A stretch of DNA of 64,000 nt from Edaphovirga cremea (GTDB lineage Bacteria; Pseudomonadota; Gammaproteobacteria; Enterobacterales; Enterobacteriaceae): assembly GCF_003332275.1 (NCBI RefSeq), contig NZ_QOVA01000007.1:124001-188000 (forward strand), given 5' to 3'. Shown here in pieces: positions 31,574 to 39,815 of the stretch (the stretch's first letter is position 1; each line of letters begins with the position of its first letter). The translations under genes were made by a program, and so were the position numbers. Under the pieces are notes generated by a model. That model ran no database searches. It saw nothing but the letters and a program-made list of their open reading frames with translations, and was not told the origin of the DNA.

Positions 31574-31593
31574 TACTGTGCGTATATACAGCA
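31574..31593 (+). promoter_or_regulatory. LexA (SOS) box of the dinI-like gene
   Basis: TACTGTGCGTATATACAGCA fits the LexA consensus TACTGT-N8-ACAGTA with both CTGT and ACAG halves intact. It lies 20 bp before the start codon, where LexA would block transcription. Confidence 0.85.
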
Positions 31594-31612
31594 AACCACG
31601 GAAAGGAATAGA

Positions 31613-31852
31613 GTGAAAGTCGAACTGATTTATGACAAAAGAAACGTCAGCGGCATTCAGAATGCTGCCGAACTCATTAATGCAGAACTGACGAAACGCG
31701 TGCATAGGGTCTTCCCGGATGCGGAAGTCAAGGTCAAGCCGATGCAGGCCAATGGGATCAATACTGATGCCAGCAAGCAGGAAAAGTCAGTCCTTAATCG
31801 TCTGGTAGAGGAAATGTTCGAAGATGCAGAAGAGTGGTTGATCAACGAGTAA
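31613..31852 (+). CDS. DinI-like SOS protein
   Basis: 79 residues from a GTG at 31613, preceded by AAAGGA. DinI/ImpC family: an N-terminal strand, then an acidic C-terminal helix (VEEMFEDAEEWLINE) like the DinI helix that inserts in the RecA-DNA groove. The ALxxELxxRVxxxFPDAEVxV pattern also agrees. DinI modulates RecA filaments and LexA/UmuD cleavage. DinI paralogues are common on lambdoid prophages. The LexA box just upstream makes SOS control very likely. Confidence 0.82.
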   Translation: MKVELIYDKRNVSGIQNAAELINAELTKRVHRVFPDAEVKVKPMQANGINTDASKQEKSVLNRLVEEMFEDAEEWLINE

Positions 31853-32187
31853 GTGAGCGTCTCTACTGGAGCGGTGCCCTATTCTTCGTAAAACCGACGT
31901 CGTAAAACCCACTCGCTATGGGTTTTACGAATAAAAATAATGTGCTCAATCTGGTATTTTTATTACTTCATTATGCGTATTGTAGGCAAATCCGTCTTTA
32001 CTTTCAGTGCACGATCAATGAACATTTCTGCCGAACTCTCTGGCAAGCCATTTCCACTCCCTATGTGCTGTTTTTTTCTTCACCCCGTTTTCATAAAAAC
32101 TGGCGATGGACTCTTTTTTGGCTCCCCCATGAACAAAAAAACTGGCGCATGCCAGACTCACGACATTCTCACTGAAAGACACCTAAC
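31853..32187. other. Spacer with a hairpin and short direct repeat, before gtrA
   Basis: Perfect 11-bp inverted repeat CGTAAAACCCA / TGGGTTTTACG at 31901-31929 (7-nt loop), probably the dinI-like terminator. The left arm is preceded by a partial direct copy (CGTAAAACC at 31887-31895), a two-unit tandem of period 14-15. Two overlapping frames are open across the rest, but with no ribosome site or protein likeness. The gtrA promoter must lie here. Confidence 0.55.
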
Positions 32188-32550
32188 ATGTTAAAAATCT
32201 TCACAAAATATGCCAGTATTGGCGTTATTAACACACTGATCCATTGGGTTGTCTTTGGCGCAATATATTATGGGCTACATGCCAATCAAGCGCTCAGCAA
32301 CTTCAGCGCTTTTTGCGTAGCGGTAACGTTCAGTTTCTTCGCCAATGCCCGATTTACTTTTCAGGCACAGGCCACCACCATTCGTTACATGATGTATGTT
32401 TTTTTTATGGGCGCCTTGTCGTGTATCGTTGGATGGGGAGCTGATAAAAGCGGTTTGCCTCCCCTGTTTACCCTGATCTCTTTTTCAGCGATCAGTCTGA
32501 TTTGCGGCTTCTTTTATTCAAAATTTATTGTATTTAAGGAAAAGCAGTGA
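32188..32550 (+). CDS. gtrA: GtrA-family membrane protein (polyprenyl-glucose flippase type)
   Basis: 120 residues with four membrane helices. GtrA pattern: [16 protein letters not shown] at the N-terminus, [21 protein letters not shown] in the middle and [15 protein letters not shown] at the end. In O-antigen-modifying phages GtrA flips bactoprenol-linked glucose to the periplasm. Its stop overlaps the GTG start of gtrB by four bases (GTGA), so the two are coupled. Confidence 0.88.
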   Translation: MLKIFTKYASIGVINTLIHWVVFGAIYYGLHANQALSNFSAFCVAVTFSFFANARFTFQAQATTIRYMMYVFFMGALSCIVGWGADKSGLPPLFTLISFSAISLICGFFYSKFIVFKEKQ

Positions 32551-33503
32551 AAATCTCATTAGTCGTCCCCGTCTTCAATGAAGAAGACACGATTGCGCTG
32601 TTCTATCAGGCTTTACGCGGTTACGAACCCTTAAAGCAGCATGAAATTGAGATTGTATTTATCAACGATGGCAGCAGCGATAAAACTGCTGACATCGCAA
32701 CTGCATTGGCGATGGCCGATCCGCTGGTGATGGTACTCAATTTTTCACGAAATTTCGGCAAGGAACCGGCTCTGTTCGCTGGACTGGAGCATGCCACTGG
32801 GGATGCGGTGATCCCTATTGACGTCGACCTGCAGGATCCCATCAACGTTATTCCGCGTCTGATTGAAAAATGGCAGCAAGGTGCGGATGTGGTATTGGCC
32901 AAACGTTCCGATCGTTCTACAGACAGCCAGATGAAAAGAAAAACTGCTGAATGGTTTTATAAGCTTCACAATAAAATCAGTTCCCCAAAAATTGAGGAAA
33001 ATGTCGGTGATTTTCGCCTGATGTCGCGCCAGACGGTCGATAATATCCGCACCATGCCCGAACGTAACCTGTTTATGAAAGGCGTGCTGTCCTGGGTCGG
33101 GGGTAAAACCGAGATTGTGGAATATACCCGCGAAGAGCGTGTTGCGGGCACGACCAAGTTCAATGGCTGGAAGCTGTGGAATCTGGCATTGGAAGGGATC
33201 ACCAGTTTCTCCACATTTCCGCTACGCATATGGAGTTATCTGGGGCTTAGCGTTGCAACCATCTCTTTTCTCTACGCGGCCTGGATGGCTGTCGATAAAC
33301 TGGTCTGGGGGAACCCGGTAAGTGGTTACCCTTCAATGATGGTATCAATCCTCTTCCTGGGGGGCGTACAACTGATCGGTATCGGCGTATTGGGTGAATA
33401 CATTGGCAGGATTTATGTAGAAGCCAAAGGCAGACCGCGTTACATCATTACCCCTTCCCGTATGACGCAAGACAAAAAAGAAGTAGAAGAAGAAAAACCC
33501 TAG
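32547..33503 (+). CDS. gtrB: GtrB-type bactoprenol glycosyltransferase
   Basis: 318 residues. GT2 domain starting [14 protein letters not shown], with the nucleotide/metal motif DVDLQDP near residue 95 and the acceptor-side GDFRLMSR segment, then two C-terminal membrane helices. The family moves glucose or another sugar from a nucleotide sugar to undecaprenyl phosphate on the cytoplasmic side. Starts at GTG 32547. The C-terminus is highly charged (KKEVEEEKP). The arrangement gtrA-gtrB-third gene is that of serotype-conversion cassettes. Confidence 0.88.
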   Translation: MKISLVVPVFNEEDTIALFYQALRGYEPLKQHEIEIVFINDGSSDKTADIATALAMADPLVMVLNFSRNFGKEPALFAGLEHATGDAVIPIDVDLQDPINVIPRLIEKWQQGADVVLAKRSDRSTDSQMKRKTAEWFYKLHNKISSPKIEENVGDFRLMSRQTVDNIRTMPERNLFMKGVLSWVGGKTEIVEYTREERVAGTTKFNGWKLWNLALEGITSFSTFPLRIWSYLGLSVATISFLYAAWMAVDKLVWGNPVSGYPSMMVSILFLGGVQLIGIGVLGEYIGRIYVEAKGRPRYIITPSRMTQDKKEVEEEKP

Positions 33504-33596
33504 AAATACATAGCGGACTGTCAGTGCAAACTGACGATTAATGGAGACGGATCTCTTTGAAAGCGATCAGTGTAGTTATAATAACCAGGGTTCAAA

Positions 33597-35228
33597 ATGA
33601 AAATAAGCGATAAGTTGCCACTCATCGTTATCACGCTGTTGGCTATTGTGGTGGTTTTATCTCCTGTCTTTGTCCATGACACGTGGACAAGTTACGATTC
33701 TGCCGCTCATTACGGCAGATTGAAGGCTATTAACAACCAGGTTGCGAACCTGCAATTTCCCCCCTTGTTTGACTACCTGAGCCCCGGCAGTTTCGGGTAT
33801 TCCTGGAATATGTTTTACCCGCCGCTTAGCGTTTACATCATGATGCTGGTGAAACTGCTCTCTTTCGGCACACTCAGCGATGTCGTGCAGTTTAAACTGT
33901 CGGTTGGCGCGATGGTGTTGATTGGCTTTGCAAGCATGTATTACGCGGCCAAAGAGATTTTTGCTTCCCGTGAGTGTGCGATGTATAGCGCTGTGCTATT
34001 CGTCACGTCCGGTTATTTCCTTAGCAATGCCTATGTCAGGGTTGATGTCGGTGAGTTAATGGCGATGTCATTTATACCGTTGCTGGCATTGGGATTACGT
34101 TCGCTTCTGACCGGAGGCAAGCACCATGCCTTTTTCCCTTTCGCTGTCGCACTGATTTTGCTGTCAAATATTCCCTCATTTATCGCGTCATTGATTTTTA
34201 TTACTCTGGTTCTGGTTATGCATCTGAAGATAACCTTCACCCGATCAGTCATGCTTTATATGCTGAAAAGCGTTGTCTATGTTCTGTTGGCAACGGCCTT
34301 TTTTACCGTCCCTTTGGTTTACCACTCGATGCATTACGACGTTTTTGCGTTCAATCATCTGGGTTATCACTATGAAACAATGGGTAAACTTTCTGCTGAC
34401 TTGCCAGAGATCGTGTTTGGCATGATGTCAGCAAAAGGGAATATCACCCCCGGCATACTGATTTCAGCGGGTGTGGTAGTCAACGCCATCGTAATTGCCG
34501 GATTACTCAAGCGCAACGCGATAACCACTCACACCCCACAGAATATTGATATCAAACTGTTGCTGATTGCTCTGGTCTTTATCCCTGCGGCAACCAATAT
34601 ATTCCCCTGGTACATTATTCCTAATAGCGTTCCATTTTTCCGCTTTATGCAATTTCCGTGGCGGTTGATTATGATTTCAACACCCATCCTCTGCCTCTAC
34701 GCAGGGAGCATGCTGTTCAAATCTTTCAATAATGTTCGCGTACTGAGATATTTCATTTTGGTGTTTGCGGTAATTATGGCATTTTATCCATTACGCGTGC
34801 CTTTGACCGAACGGGTAAAAGAGATTCCGTTGAATGTTTTCAATGATTACATGACGACGAAGTTTGAAAAAAACAAAGGCACGTTGACCAAAGAAGAGAT
34901 GCAGGTAGAAATTCTGTCTGGCGAAGGTTCCGTAAACCTTTCTGGTTACACACTGGGCTATCCCGTTTATCAATATAAAATAACCTCTGATAGCGCATTG
35001 GTCGAGTTACCTATCATGGCTTATAAAGGCTATAACGTCGAAGTCAACGGGCAGTCGGTTGAGTATGGTGACGGCGATCGCGGTCTGATGACCGTAAATA
35101 TTGCACAAGGATCAGGAAACGTAGCGGTAGAATATAAAAAATCACTGACACTGATTCCGTTCATCGTCTCGATACTTTTTATTCTGATTATGCTCATCAG
35201 CATTGTTAAACCGCGTAAAAGAAAATAA
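33597..35228 (+). CDS. Polytopic GT-C-like membrane glycosyltransferase (gtrC position)
   Basis: 543 residues, with about eleven membrane helices and a C-terminal soluble domain (about 420-515) rich in beta-strand pattern before a last helix and a basic tail. The first large periplasmic loop has TSYDSAAHYGRLKA and later NMFYPPL, the kind of acidic-plus-HxxR pattern found in YfhO and PTPS-related (PF10131-like) membrane proteins. These are thought to be GT-C glycosyltransferases. As third gene after gtrAB it should use the flipped lipid-linked sugar to decorate O-antigen or another envelope glycan. The acceptor and sugar are unknown; the gene looks more A+T-rich than its neighbours. Confidence 0.75.
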   Translation: MKISDKLPLIVITLLAIVVVLSPVFVHDTWTSYDSAAHYGRLKAINNQVANLQFPPLFDYLSPGSFGYSWNMFYPPLSVYIMMLVKLLSFGTLSDVVQFKLSVGAMVLIGFASMYYAAKEIFASRECAMYSAVLFVTSGYFLSNAYVRVDVGELMAMSFIPLLALGLRSLLTGGKHHAFFPFAVALILLSNIPSFIASLIFITLVLVMHLKITFTRSVMLYMLKSVVYVLLATAFFTVPLVYHSMHYDVFAFNHLGYHYETMGKLSADLPEIVFGMMSAKGNITPGILISAGVVVNAIVIAGLLKRNAITTHTPQNIDIKLLLIALVFIPAATNIFPWYIIPNSVPFFRFMQFPWRLIMISTPILCLYAGSMLFKSFNNVRVLRYFILVFAVIMAFYPLRVPLTERVKEIPLNVFNDYMTTKFEKNKGTLTKEEMQVEILSGEGSVNLSGYTLGYPVYQYKITSDSALVELPIMAYKGYNVEVNGQSVEYGDGDRGLMTVNIAQGSGNVAVEYKKSLTLIPFIVSILFILIMLISIVKPRKRK

Positions 35229-35237
35229 GTGATATCG

Positions 35238-35268
35238 GTTGCAGAGCCGCGGCTGGCGGCTCTGCAAC
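35238..35268 (+). terminator. Hairpin after the gtr cluster
   Basis: Perfect 13-bp stem GTTGCAGAGCCGC / GCGGCTCTGCAAC, 5-nt loop, 9 bp after the stop. No T-run, so possibly a stabiliser or Rho-linked end rather than a full intrinsic terminator. Confidence 0.6.
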
Positions 35269-35302
35269 TGCTCCCAGCACCCGCCAATTTCACATGAACA
35301 CT

Positions 35303-35336
35303 ATTTCATTTCATTTCGTTAATTTCATTTCATTTC
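35303..35336. repeat. ATTTC pentanucleotide repeat, two blocks of three
   Basis: ATTTC occurs three times at 35303-35317 and three times at 35322-35336, with four bases (gtta) between. Inverted GAAAT copies follow at about 35346-35363. It is in the spacer before the small gene at 35468. Confidence 0.75.
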
Positions 35337-35467
35337 ATGCAGACCATGAAATAAAAATGAAATAGCATGCGCACATCCCGATTTTATTTTCCTTGCCCTG
35401 TCTAGCCTGATAACTTCCGTAATCGTTAAGACGCATTACCCTGGTGAATTTTCGAGGTGAGAAATAT

Positions 35468-35722
35468 ATGGAAGGGAAAATAATCATGAGTGAAGAGATT
35501 AAGGATGCCCGCAAGAGCATTCATGTAGTCTCTTTTGGTCAATTGGGTTATTACGTATTCACTGAATCTGGCGAGAGAAGTTTCAAACCAGGTGATAGTT
35601 TTCGTTATGAACGAAACCAGTGGCGACTGAATAACAAAATACCAGTACGGTTATTTGACTTCAATCTGCTTACGCCAAAGAAAATGAACCTCTTGATGAG
35701 CCAATTAAAAAAGGCAGGGTAA
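35468..35722 (+). CDS. Hypothetical protein, 84 aa
   Basis: 84 residues from the ATG at 35468, which has GAGGTGA 7 bp before it; a second ATG at 35486 (MSEEIKD) is also possible. Soluble, basic, no signal or membrane segment. The middle (HVVSFGQLGYYVFTESGERSFKPGDSF) looks like a small beta-rich domain. I do not recognise a family. The next small gene starts 31 bp later, and the two may be co-transcribed. Confidence 0.6.
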   Translation: MEGKIIMSEEIKDARKSIHVVSFGQLGYYVFTESGERSFKPGDSFRYERNQWRLNNKIPVRLFDFNLLTPKKMNLLMSQLKKAG

Positions 35723-35753
35723 TATCAAGACAATCTGATTATCGAGGATAACT

Positions 35754-35906
35754 ATGGACAGTAATATTTATCTGACGCTAGTAGCGGTATTAGTGATTAT
35801 TACAATGTATGCTTTTGTCAGGCATATTAAAAAGATCCGAAGTGGTCAAATATTTAGTCAAAGGATGACGCATAAGAAAAACAGACCTTTTCGCACATTT
35901 CTTTGA
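35754..35906 (+). CDS. Small single-pass membrane protein, 50 aa
   Basis: 50 codons, ATG at 35754 with GAGGA 6 bp upstream. Residues 6-22 are strongly hydrophobic (YLTLVAVLVIITMYAFV), followed by a very basic cytoplasmic-type tail (HIKKIRSGQ and MTHKKNRPFR). The shape is that of small regulatory membrane peptides, type I toxins or ABC/sensor accessory peptides. No family recognised. Its stop lies in the first unit of a tandem array. Confidence 0.55.
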   Translation: MDSNIYLTLVAVLVIITMYAFVRHIKKIRSGQIFSQRMTHKKNRPFRTFL

Positions 35907-35953
35907 GACACCATTATTTGAGATACCCTTATTTGGACCAATCGCCTTTTGAC
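35902..35953. repeat. Degenerate tandem array, period about 15 bp, spanning a stop codon
   Basis: Units begin TTTGA at 35902, 35917, TTTGG at 35932 and TTTGA at about 35949 (tttgagacaccatta, tttgagataccctta and so on). The first unit contains the TGA stop of the 50-aa gene. Confidence 0.55.
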
Positions 35954-36061
35954 ATCAGAGTCCATTGAGAACAGTTTTTTACCATCACGATCCCTCACAG
36001 GCTATACTGCCGGAGCACAGCTTACCATTGCGGCTGGCAACACTATGTGGGGAGTAATTTG

Positions 36062-36748
36062 ATGTCTGAAGTGCTGCAACTGTTCAAGGCCATTGGATTG
36101 GGTCTGATGATTTTGCTGCCGTTGGCAAACCCGCTGACAACCGTCGCTCTGCTGCTGGGACTTTCTGGCAACATGACGAAGGAGGAGCGCGACAATCAGT
36201 CTTTAATGGCATCAATTTATGTTTTTGCCATTATGACTGTCGCGTTCTATGCGGGTCAGGTGGTAATGAACACTTTTGGGATCTCAATTCCGGGTCTACG
36301 TATTGCGGGCGGCCTGATTGTTGCCTTTATCGGCTTTCGTATGCTTTTTCCACAGCAACAGGTGGAAGATGCAACTATTGTCGAAAATAAAAATGCCGAG
36401 ATGAAGAAGCACAAAACGGCAAATATTGCGTTTGTGCCCCTGGCCATGCCGAGTACGGCTGGACCAGGGACTATCGCGATGATCATCAGTTCTGCGTCAA
36501 CGATACGTGACGGAGTGGATTATCCGCATTGGATTATTTTGATTGCTCCGGTGCTGATTTTTTTTCTCGTCAGTACCATCCTGTGGGTAAGTTTACGCAG
36601 TTCAGGTGCCATCATGAGAATGGTGGGGAAAAGCGGTATCGAGGCAATCTCACGTCTGATGGGTTTTTTGCTGGTCTGTATGGGCGTGCAATTTATCATT
36701 AACGGCGTACTGGAGATTATTTCAAGCTATTCTGCAACCCTTCCCTGA
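36062..36748 (+). CDS. marC: MarC-family inner-membrane protein
   Basis: 228 residues from the ATG at 36062, with GGGGAG at 36049-36054; a GTG start five codons upstream overlaps that ribosome site. UPF0056/MarC family, six helices. It is much closer to E. coli MarC than to YchE ([17 protein letters not shown] and [19 protein letters not shown] are shared). Despite the name it is not needed for multiple antibiotic resistance, and its substrate is unknown. No marRAB neighbours here. Confidence 0.93.
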   Translation: MSEVLQLFKAIGLGLMILLPLANPLTTVALLLGLSGNMTKEERDNQSLMASIYVFAIMTVAFYAGQVVMNTFGISIPGLRIAGGLIVAFIGFRMLFPQQQVEDATIVENKNAEMKKHKTANIAFVPLAMPSTAGPGTIAMIISSASTIRDGVDYPHWIILIAPVLIFFLVSTILWVSLRSSGAIMRMVGKSGIEAISRLMGFLLVCMGVQFIINGVLEIISSYSATLP

Positions 36749-36794
36749 GGCGCTACGCAGCGCGGTAACAGGATTTGCCACACCTTGCAGAATC

Positions 36795-36831
36795 AGGCCG
36801 TTGAGGTCGTCAACGAATACCTCAACGGCCT
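36795..36831. terminator. Long hairpin between marC and emtA
   Basis: Perfect 13-bp stem AGGCCGTTGAGGT / ACCTCAACGGCCT with an 11-nt loop between convergent genes. No T-run on either strand. Confidence 0.55.
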
Positions 36832-36862
36832 GTCTGTGCTCCTCTAAAGTCACCGTCCCCCT

Positions 36863-37474
36863 TTAAAGCAAAAGCGACTGATAGGCAGTATTCACCTTCC
36901 AGAGATAGCGCGGTGCCTGAGGTGCCGGGTGGTAATTCTGTATATGTTGATAGAACTCTTCCGGGCTGAGATCATTGATTTTCCTGACCGCCAGTTTACG
37001 ATCGTTGGAGAACGTGCGCAGCAAAGCACCGGCACCATTCACGTAAGCAACTGTTGTGGCATAGCGCAGCGTCTGTGGATTATCGATCCCGGCCAGTTGC
37101 TGTTGCAACATACTGAGATAGGCGGTACCCAGATCGATATTGATCTCCGGATCTTTGAGATCGCTGGTGCTTGGTTGCCCACGCCGCCCCTGTAATTGAT
37201 AAGCGTCACGGCCAGCCGTTGAGGCTTTCAGTTGCATCAGCCCAATCGCATTGGATGCACTGACCACGTTGGGATTGAAGCCGGACTCTACCTGGATAAT
37301 CGCTTTCACCAGTGTTTCATCCACATCGTAGCGTTTTGCTGCCTGATGAATCGTATTGGCATAAAGAATGGAATTCTCACTGCCATTGAAAACCCCACCT
37401 TGCCGCTGAGGCGTTTTTTTTGCGCATCCCACCAAAAACAGAATGGCGATCAGGCAACAGACTCTCATTTTCAC
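36863..37474 (-). CDS. emtA: Membrane-bound lytic transglycosylase EmtA (MltE)
   Basis: 203 residues, the same as E. coli EmtA. Lipobox FLVGC with Cys17, then an Slt-type transglycosylase domain with catalytic Glu63 (IIQVESGFNP) and the GLMQLK and AYVNGAG motifs. The outer-membrane lipoprotein cuts glycan strands endolytically. Ends LWKVNTAYQSLLL. Confidence 0.94.
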   Translation of the reverse strand: MKMRVCCLIAILFLVGCAKKTPQRQGGVFNGSENSILYANTIHQAAKRYDVDETLVKAIIQVESGFNPNVVSASNAIGLMQLKASTAGRDAYQLQGRRGQPSTSDLKDPEINIDLGTAYLSMLQQQLAGIDNPQTLRYATTVAYVNGAGALLRTFSNDRKLAVRKINDLSPEEFYQHIQNYHPAPQAPRYLWKVNTAYQSLLL

Positions 37475-37573
37475 GCGTTATCTCTCACTTATCAGCATCA
37501 GGAAGCTACCGCAGCCAACAGCAGTTTCCTGGTCTATATTCTGAATATTATATAGGGTAACAACGAGGTGATT

Positions 37574-37897
37574 ATGGCTCAATCTGGAATAAATAATTAT
37601 GTCATAACGTTCCGTTACGAAGAAAAAGGGCTTTCTGACCTGGCGCAACTGAACAACCAACTGGCGCTCGAGGGTTTTTCCACCACCCTGAAAGACGAGG
37701 AAGGAAAAATTCATGAGTTGGGCAGCAATAGTTTCGGTTATGTCGGTCCGCAGGATGCAGAAACGCTCCGCCAGCGGGCTATCGCGATGGGTCATGTCGC
37801 CCTGGGTGTGGATCCTGACGTTGAGGTGAGTGAACTTGCGCAATACCTCCAAACGATATCGGTACGACAAAATCAGCAGGTAAAGCAGGTAAAATAG
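37574..37897 (+). CDS. GhoS-like protein (DUF2622), without GhoT
   Basis: 107 residues from the ATG at 37574. Weak but full-length likeness to E. coli GhoS, the RNase antitoxin of the type V GhoT/GhoS system: the opening NNYVITFRY against NTYVVSFDY, then DEEG against DEYG, and NSF in register. GhoS is a ferredoxin-like (Cas2-like) endoribonuclease that cuts ghoT mRNA. No GhoT-like small membrane toxin follows; after the stop there is only an 8-codon frame (MWLLLLTF) and then yniA. It may be an orphan RNase or have a distant target. Confidence 0.6.
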   Translation: MAQSGINNYVITFRYEEKGLSDLAQLNNQLALEGFSTTLKDEEGKIHELGSNSFGYVGPQDAETLRQRAIAMGHVALGVDPDVEVSELAQYLQTISVRQNQQVKQVK

Positions 37898-38083
37898 CCA
37901 TGTGGCTTTTGTTGCTGACTTTTTAAGCGTATTATCAGTCATGTATAGATGTCGAGTGGCGCTGATTACCGGTTGGTATCCAAACGAGCCTCCCCTCTCT
38001 TTCCAGCTGTGCGCCATGTCGATCTTTTAGCAACGAAATGACGCTAACCTAATGAATTATTGGCAGGTTGGAGAGGTGATACC

Positions 38084-38953
38084 ATGTGGCAAGCTGTGAG
38101 TCGTTTGTTAAGTGAGCACCTGGGTGAGGCAGAAATGCGCGAACGCGTAGAATTGCCTGGAGGAGACATTCATTCAGCCTGGCGGGTAAGCTACGGAGAC
38201 AAAGACGTTTTTGTTAAGTGGAATACCCGTGAATGTTTGCCCATTTTCACCGCAGAAGCGGATCAACTCGCACTACTCGGTCGCAGTAAGACGGTTCGCG
38301 TGCCTGAAGTCTACGGCGTCGGCAGCGATCGTGATAACAGCTTCCTTCTGATTGAATACCTGCCTTTCAAGCCACTGGATGCCCATGGTGCCTATTGTTT
38401 GGGTCAACAGCTCGCCAGACTCCACCAATGGAGCGAACAACCGCAATTTGGTCTCGATTTCGATAACGACTTATCCACTACACCGCAACCAAACAGTTGG
38501 CAACGCCGCTGGGCACAATTCTTTGCTGAGCAACGAATTGGTTGGCAGCTTCAATTGGCCGCAGAAAAAGGCATGATGTTCGGCGATATCGATGAAATTA
38601 TCGCCTTGGTGCTGCGAAAACTGCAAAACCACCAGCCACAGCCTTCGTTGCTCCACGGGGATTTATGGCCAGCCAACTGCGCGCAGAGCGCTGATGGACC
38701 GGTGATCTTCGATCCTGCCTGTTACTGGGGTGACCGTGAGTGTGATCTGTCGATGTTACCGCTCTACCCCGTTTTACCGCCGCAACTTTACGACGGTTAC
38801 CAGAGCATATGGCCGTTGCCTGCTGGATTCATTGAGCGGCAGCCTGTCTACCAACTCTACTATCTGCTGAACAAAAGTAATCTGTTTGGCGGGCAGCATT
38901 TAGTGACGGCGCAACGTGCAGTGGAACATTTGCTGCATCCTGATCCCTTCTGA
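38084..38953 (+). CDS. yniA: YniA, fructosamine kinase-family protein
   Basis: 289 residues from the ATG at 38084, with GAGAGGTG upstream; an in-frame start 8 codons earlier is less likely. Fructosamine kinase/APH fold: N-lobe with VFVKWN lysine, then the catalytic LLHGDLWPANC and the metal-binding IFDPACYWGDRECDLSM. The family phosphorylates ketosamines on glycated proteins so that they fall apart. Bacterial YniA substrates are not well defined. Confidence 0.92.
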   Translation: MWQAVSRLLSEHLGEAEMRERVELPGGDIHSAWRVSYGDKDVFVKWNTRECLPIFTAEADQLALLGRSKTVRVPEVYGVGSDRDNSFLLIEYLPFKPLDAHGAYCLGQQLARLHQWSEQPQFGLDFDNDLSTTPQPNSWQRRWAQFFAEQRIGWQLQLAAEKGMMFGDIDEIIALVLRKLQNHQPQPSLLHGDLWPANCAQSADGPVIFDPACYWGDRECDLSMLPLYPVLPPQLYDGYQSIWPLPAGFIERQPVYQLYYLLNKSNLFGGQHLVTAQRAVEHLLHPDPF

Positions 38954-38970
38954 TTGCAGCAGTACGGGTA

Positions 38971-39004
38971 AAAAGCCTGCCCCTTGGCAAGAGGCAGGCT
39001 TTTT
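38971..39004 (+). terminator. Terminator between yniA and yniB
   Basis: Stem AAAAGCCTGCC / GGCAGGCTTTTT with an 11-nt loop and T-runs on both strands; serves both convergent genes. Confidence 0.88.
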
Positions 39005-39032
39005 ATTGTGACGCGATTTTATTTCACAGGGG

Positions 39033-39575
39033 TTAAAACCCGACGAGTTTGATGATGAAATACGCGACGATCGCGATGATCAGCGGAAGTATATAGAGCG
39101 GGAAAAACTGCAGAAAAATAGTGTGGTGTGGCAACGTGAGTTTTTCTTCGAGTTGCGTCCGGCTTCTGCCCTCAGTGCCTTTGGCATGCTCAAGAATCAG
39201 TTGATCCTCCAGCCCTTCGCGAATATGCCTGACCTGGCGGGACATCCTCGCGCCTGATGCCTGCAAAGCGAGTCCGACAAAAATCAAAATATAGATCACG
39301 ACAAACATCACATTGGCTGAGGAAAATCCGCTGCCCATTTGCGGAACCGGCGAGTTGAACCAAAACACGTTCAGAAATCCGGTATTGAAGCGGATCATAT
39401 CAATCATGACATGCATGAAATCCAACATAACCGCATTGATGCCTTCGGTTTGCTTGCTGTGCTGATAGATAAAATTCAGCAATGAGACCAGCGTCGAGAG
39501 CAGCGCAGGGATGAAAATGACCCATCCCGCTACGCGTTTGAGGACTGCCACGCGTCCAGCCTGTTGATACGTCAT
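39033..39575 (-). CDS. yniB: YniB family inner-membrane protein
   Basis: 180 residues with about four membrane segments (15-35, 50-62, 85-107, 153-178) and a charged cytoplasmic stretch at about 110-145. Matches E. coli YniB in length and position between yniA and yniC. Function unknown. Confidence 0.88.
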   Translation of the reverse strand: MTYQQAGRVAVLKRVAGWVIFIPALLSTLVSLLNFIYQHSKQTEGINAVMLDFMHVMIDMIRFNTGFLNVFWFNSPVPQMGSGFSSANVMFVVIYILIFVGLALQASGARMSRQVRHIREGLEDQLILEHAKGTEGRSRTQLEEKLTLPHHTIFLQFFPLYILPLIIAIVAYFIIKLVGF

Positions 39576-39676
39576 GAATTCCCCTTGTTAAAGACGTCCC
39601 AGTTATTCCCCAAGTTTACCCATAGTTAGGAAAAGACGCCTGTTTTTTCAGTGGCCCACTCCAAAGAACCCAGCTA

Positions 39677-39756
39677 ATAAGTGCCTTGACGGGCCGTTTA
39701 TCGCCCTGGCTGGCTGTTAATTTCATTGACTGACTATTTATTGCATTGACTGACCA
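39677..39756. repeat. Degenerate tandem array, period 20 bp, four units, before yniC
   Basis: Units at 39677-39696, 39697-39716, 39717-39736 and 39737-39756. The last two share about 16 of 20 bases (ttaatttcattgactgacta, tttattgcattgactgacca); the earlier two share about 13 of 20 with the last. A fifth partial unit may follow. Confidence 0.6.
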
Positions 39757-39815
39757 TGGATAGCATGGTCGACTTATCCGCAGTACCCAAACTTTCTTAC
39801 ACAGGAGTGATACAC

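Noticed and set aside
31918-32194. Two overlapping frames (about 85 codons each) before gtrA
   Set aside because: No ribosome site and no likeness to known proteins; the second would overlap the gtrA start. Better seen as the gtrA upstream region.
37900-37926. 8-codon frame MWLLLLTF after the GhoS-like gene as a remnant ghoT
   Set aside because: Far too short, no ribosome site, and it falls in a small AGCC/GGCT hairpin that may be part of a terminator.
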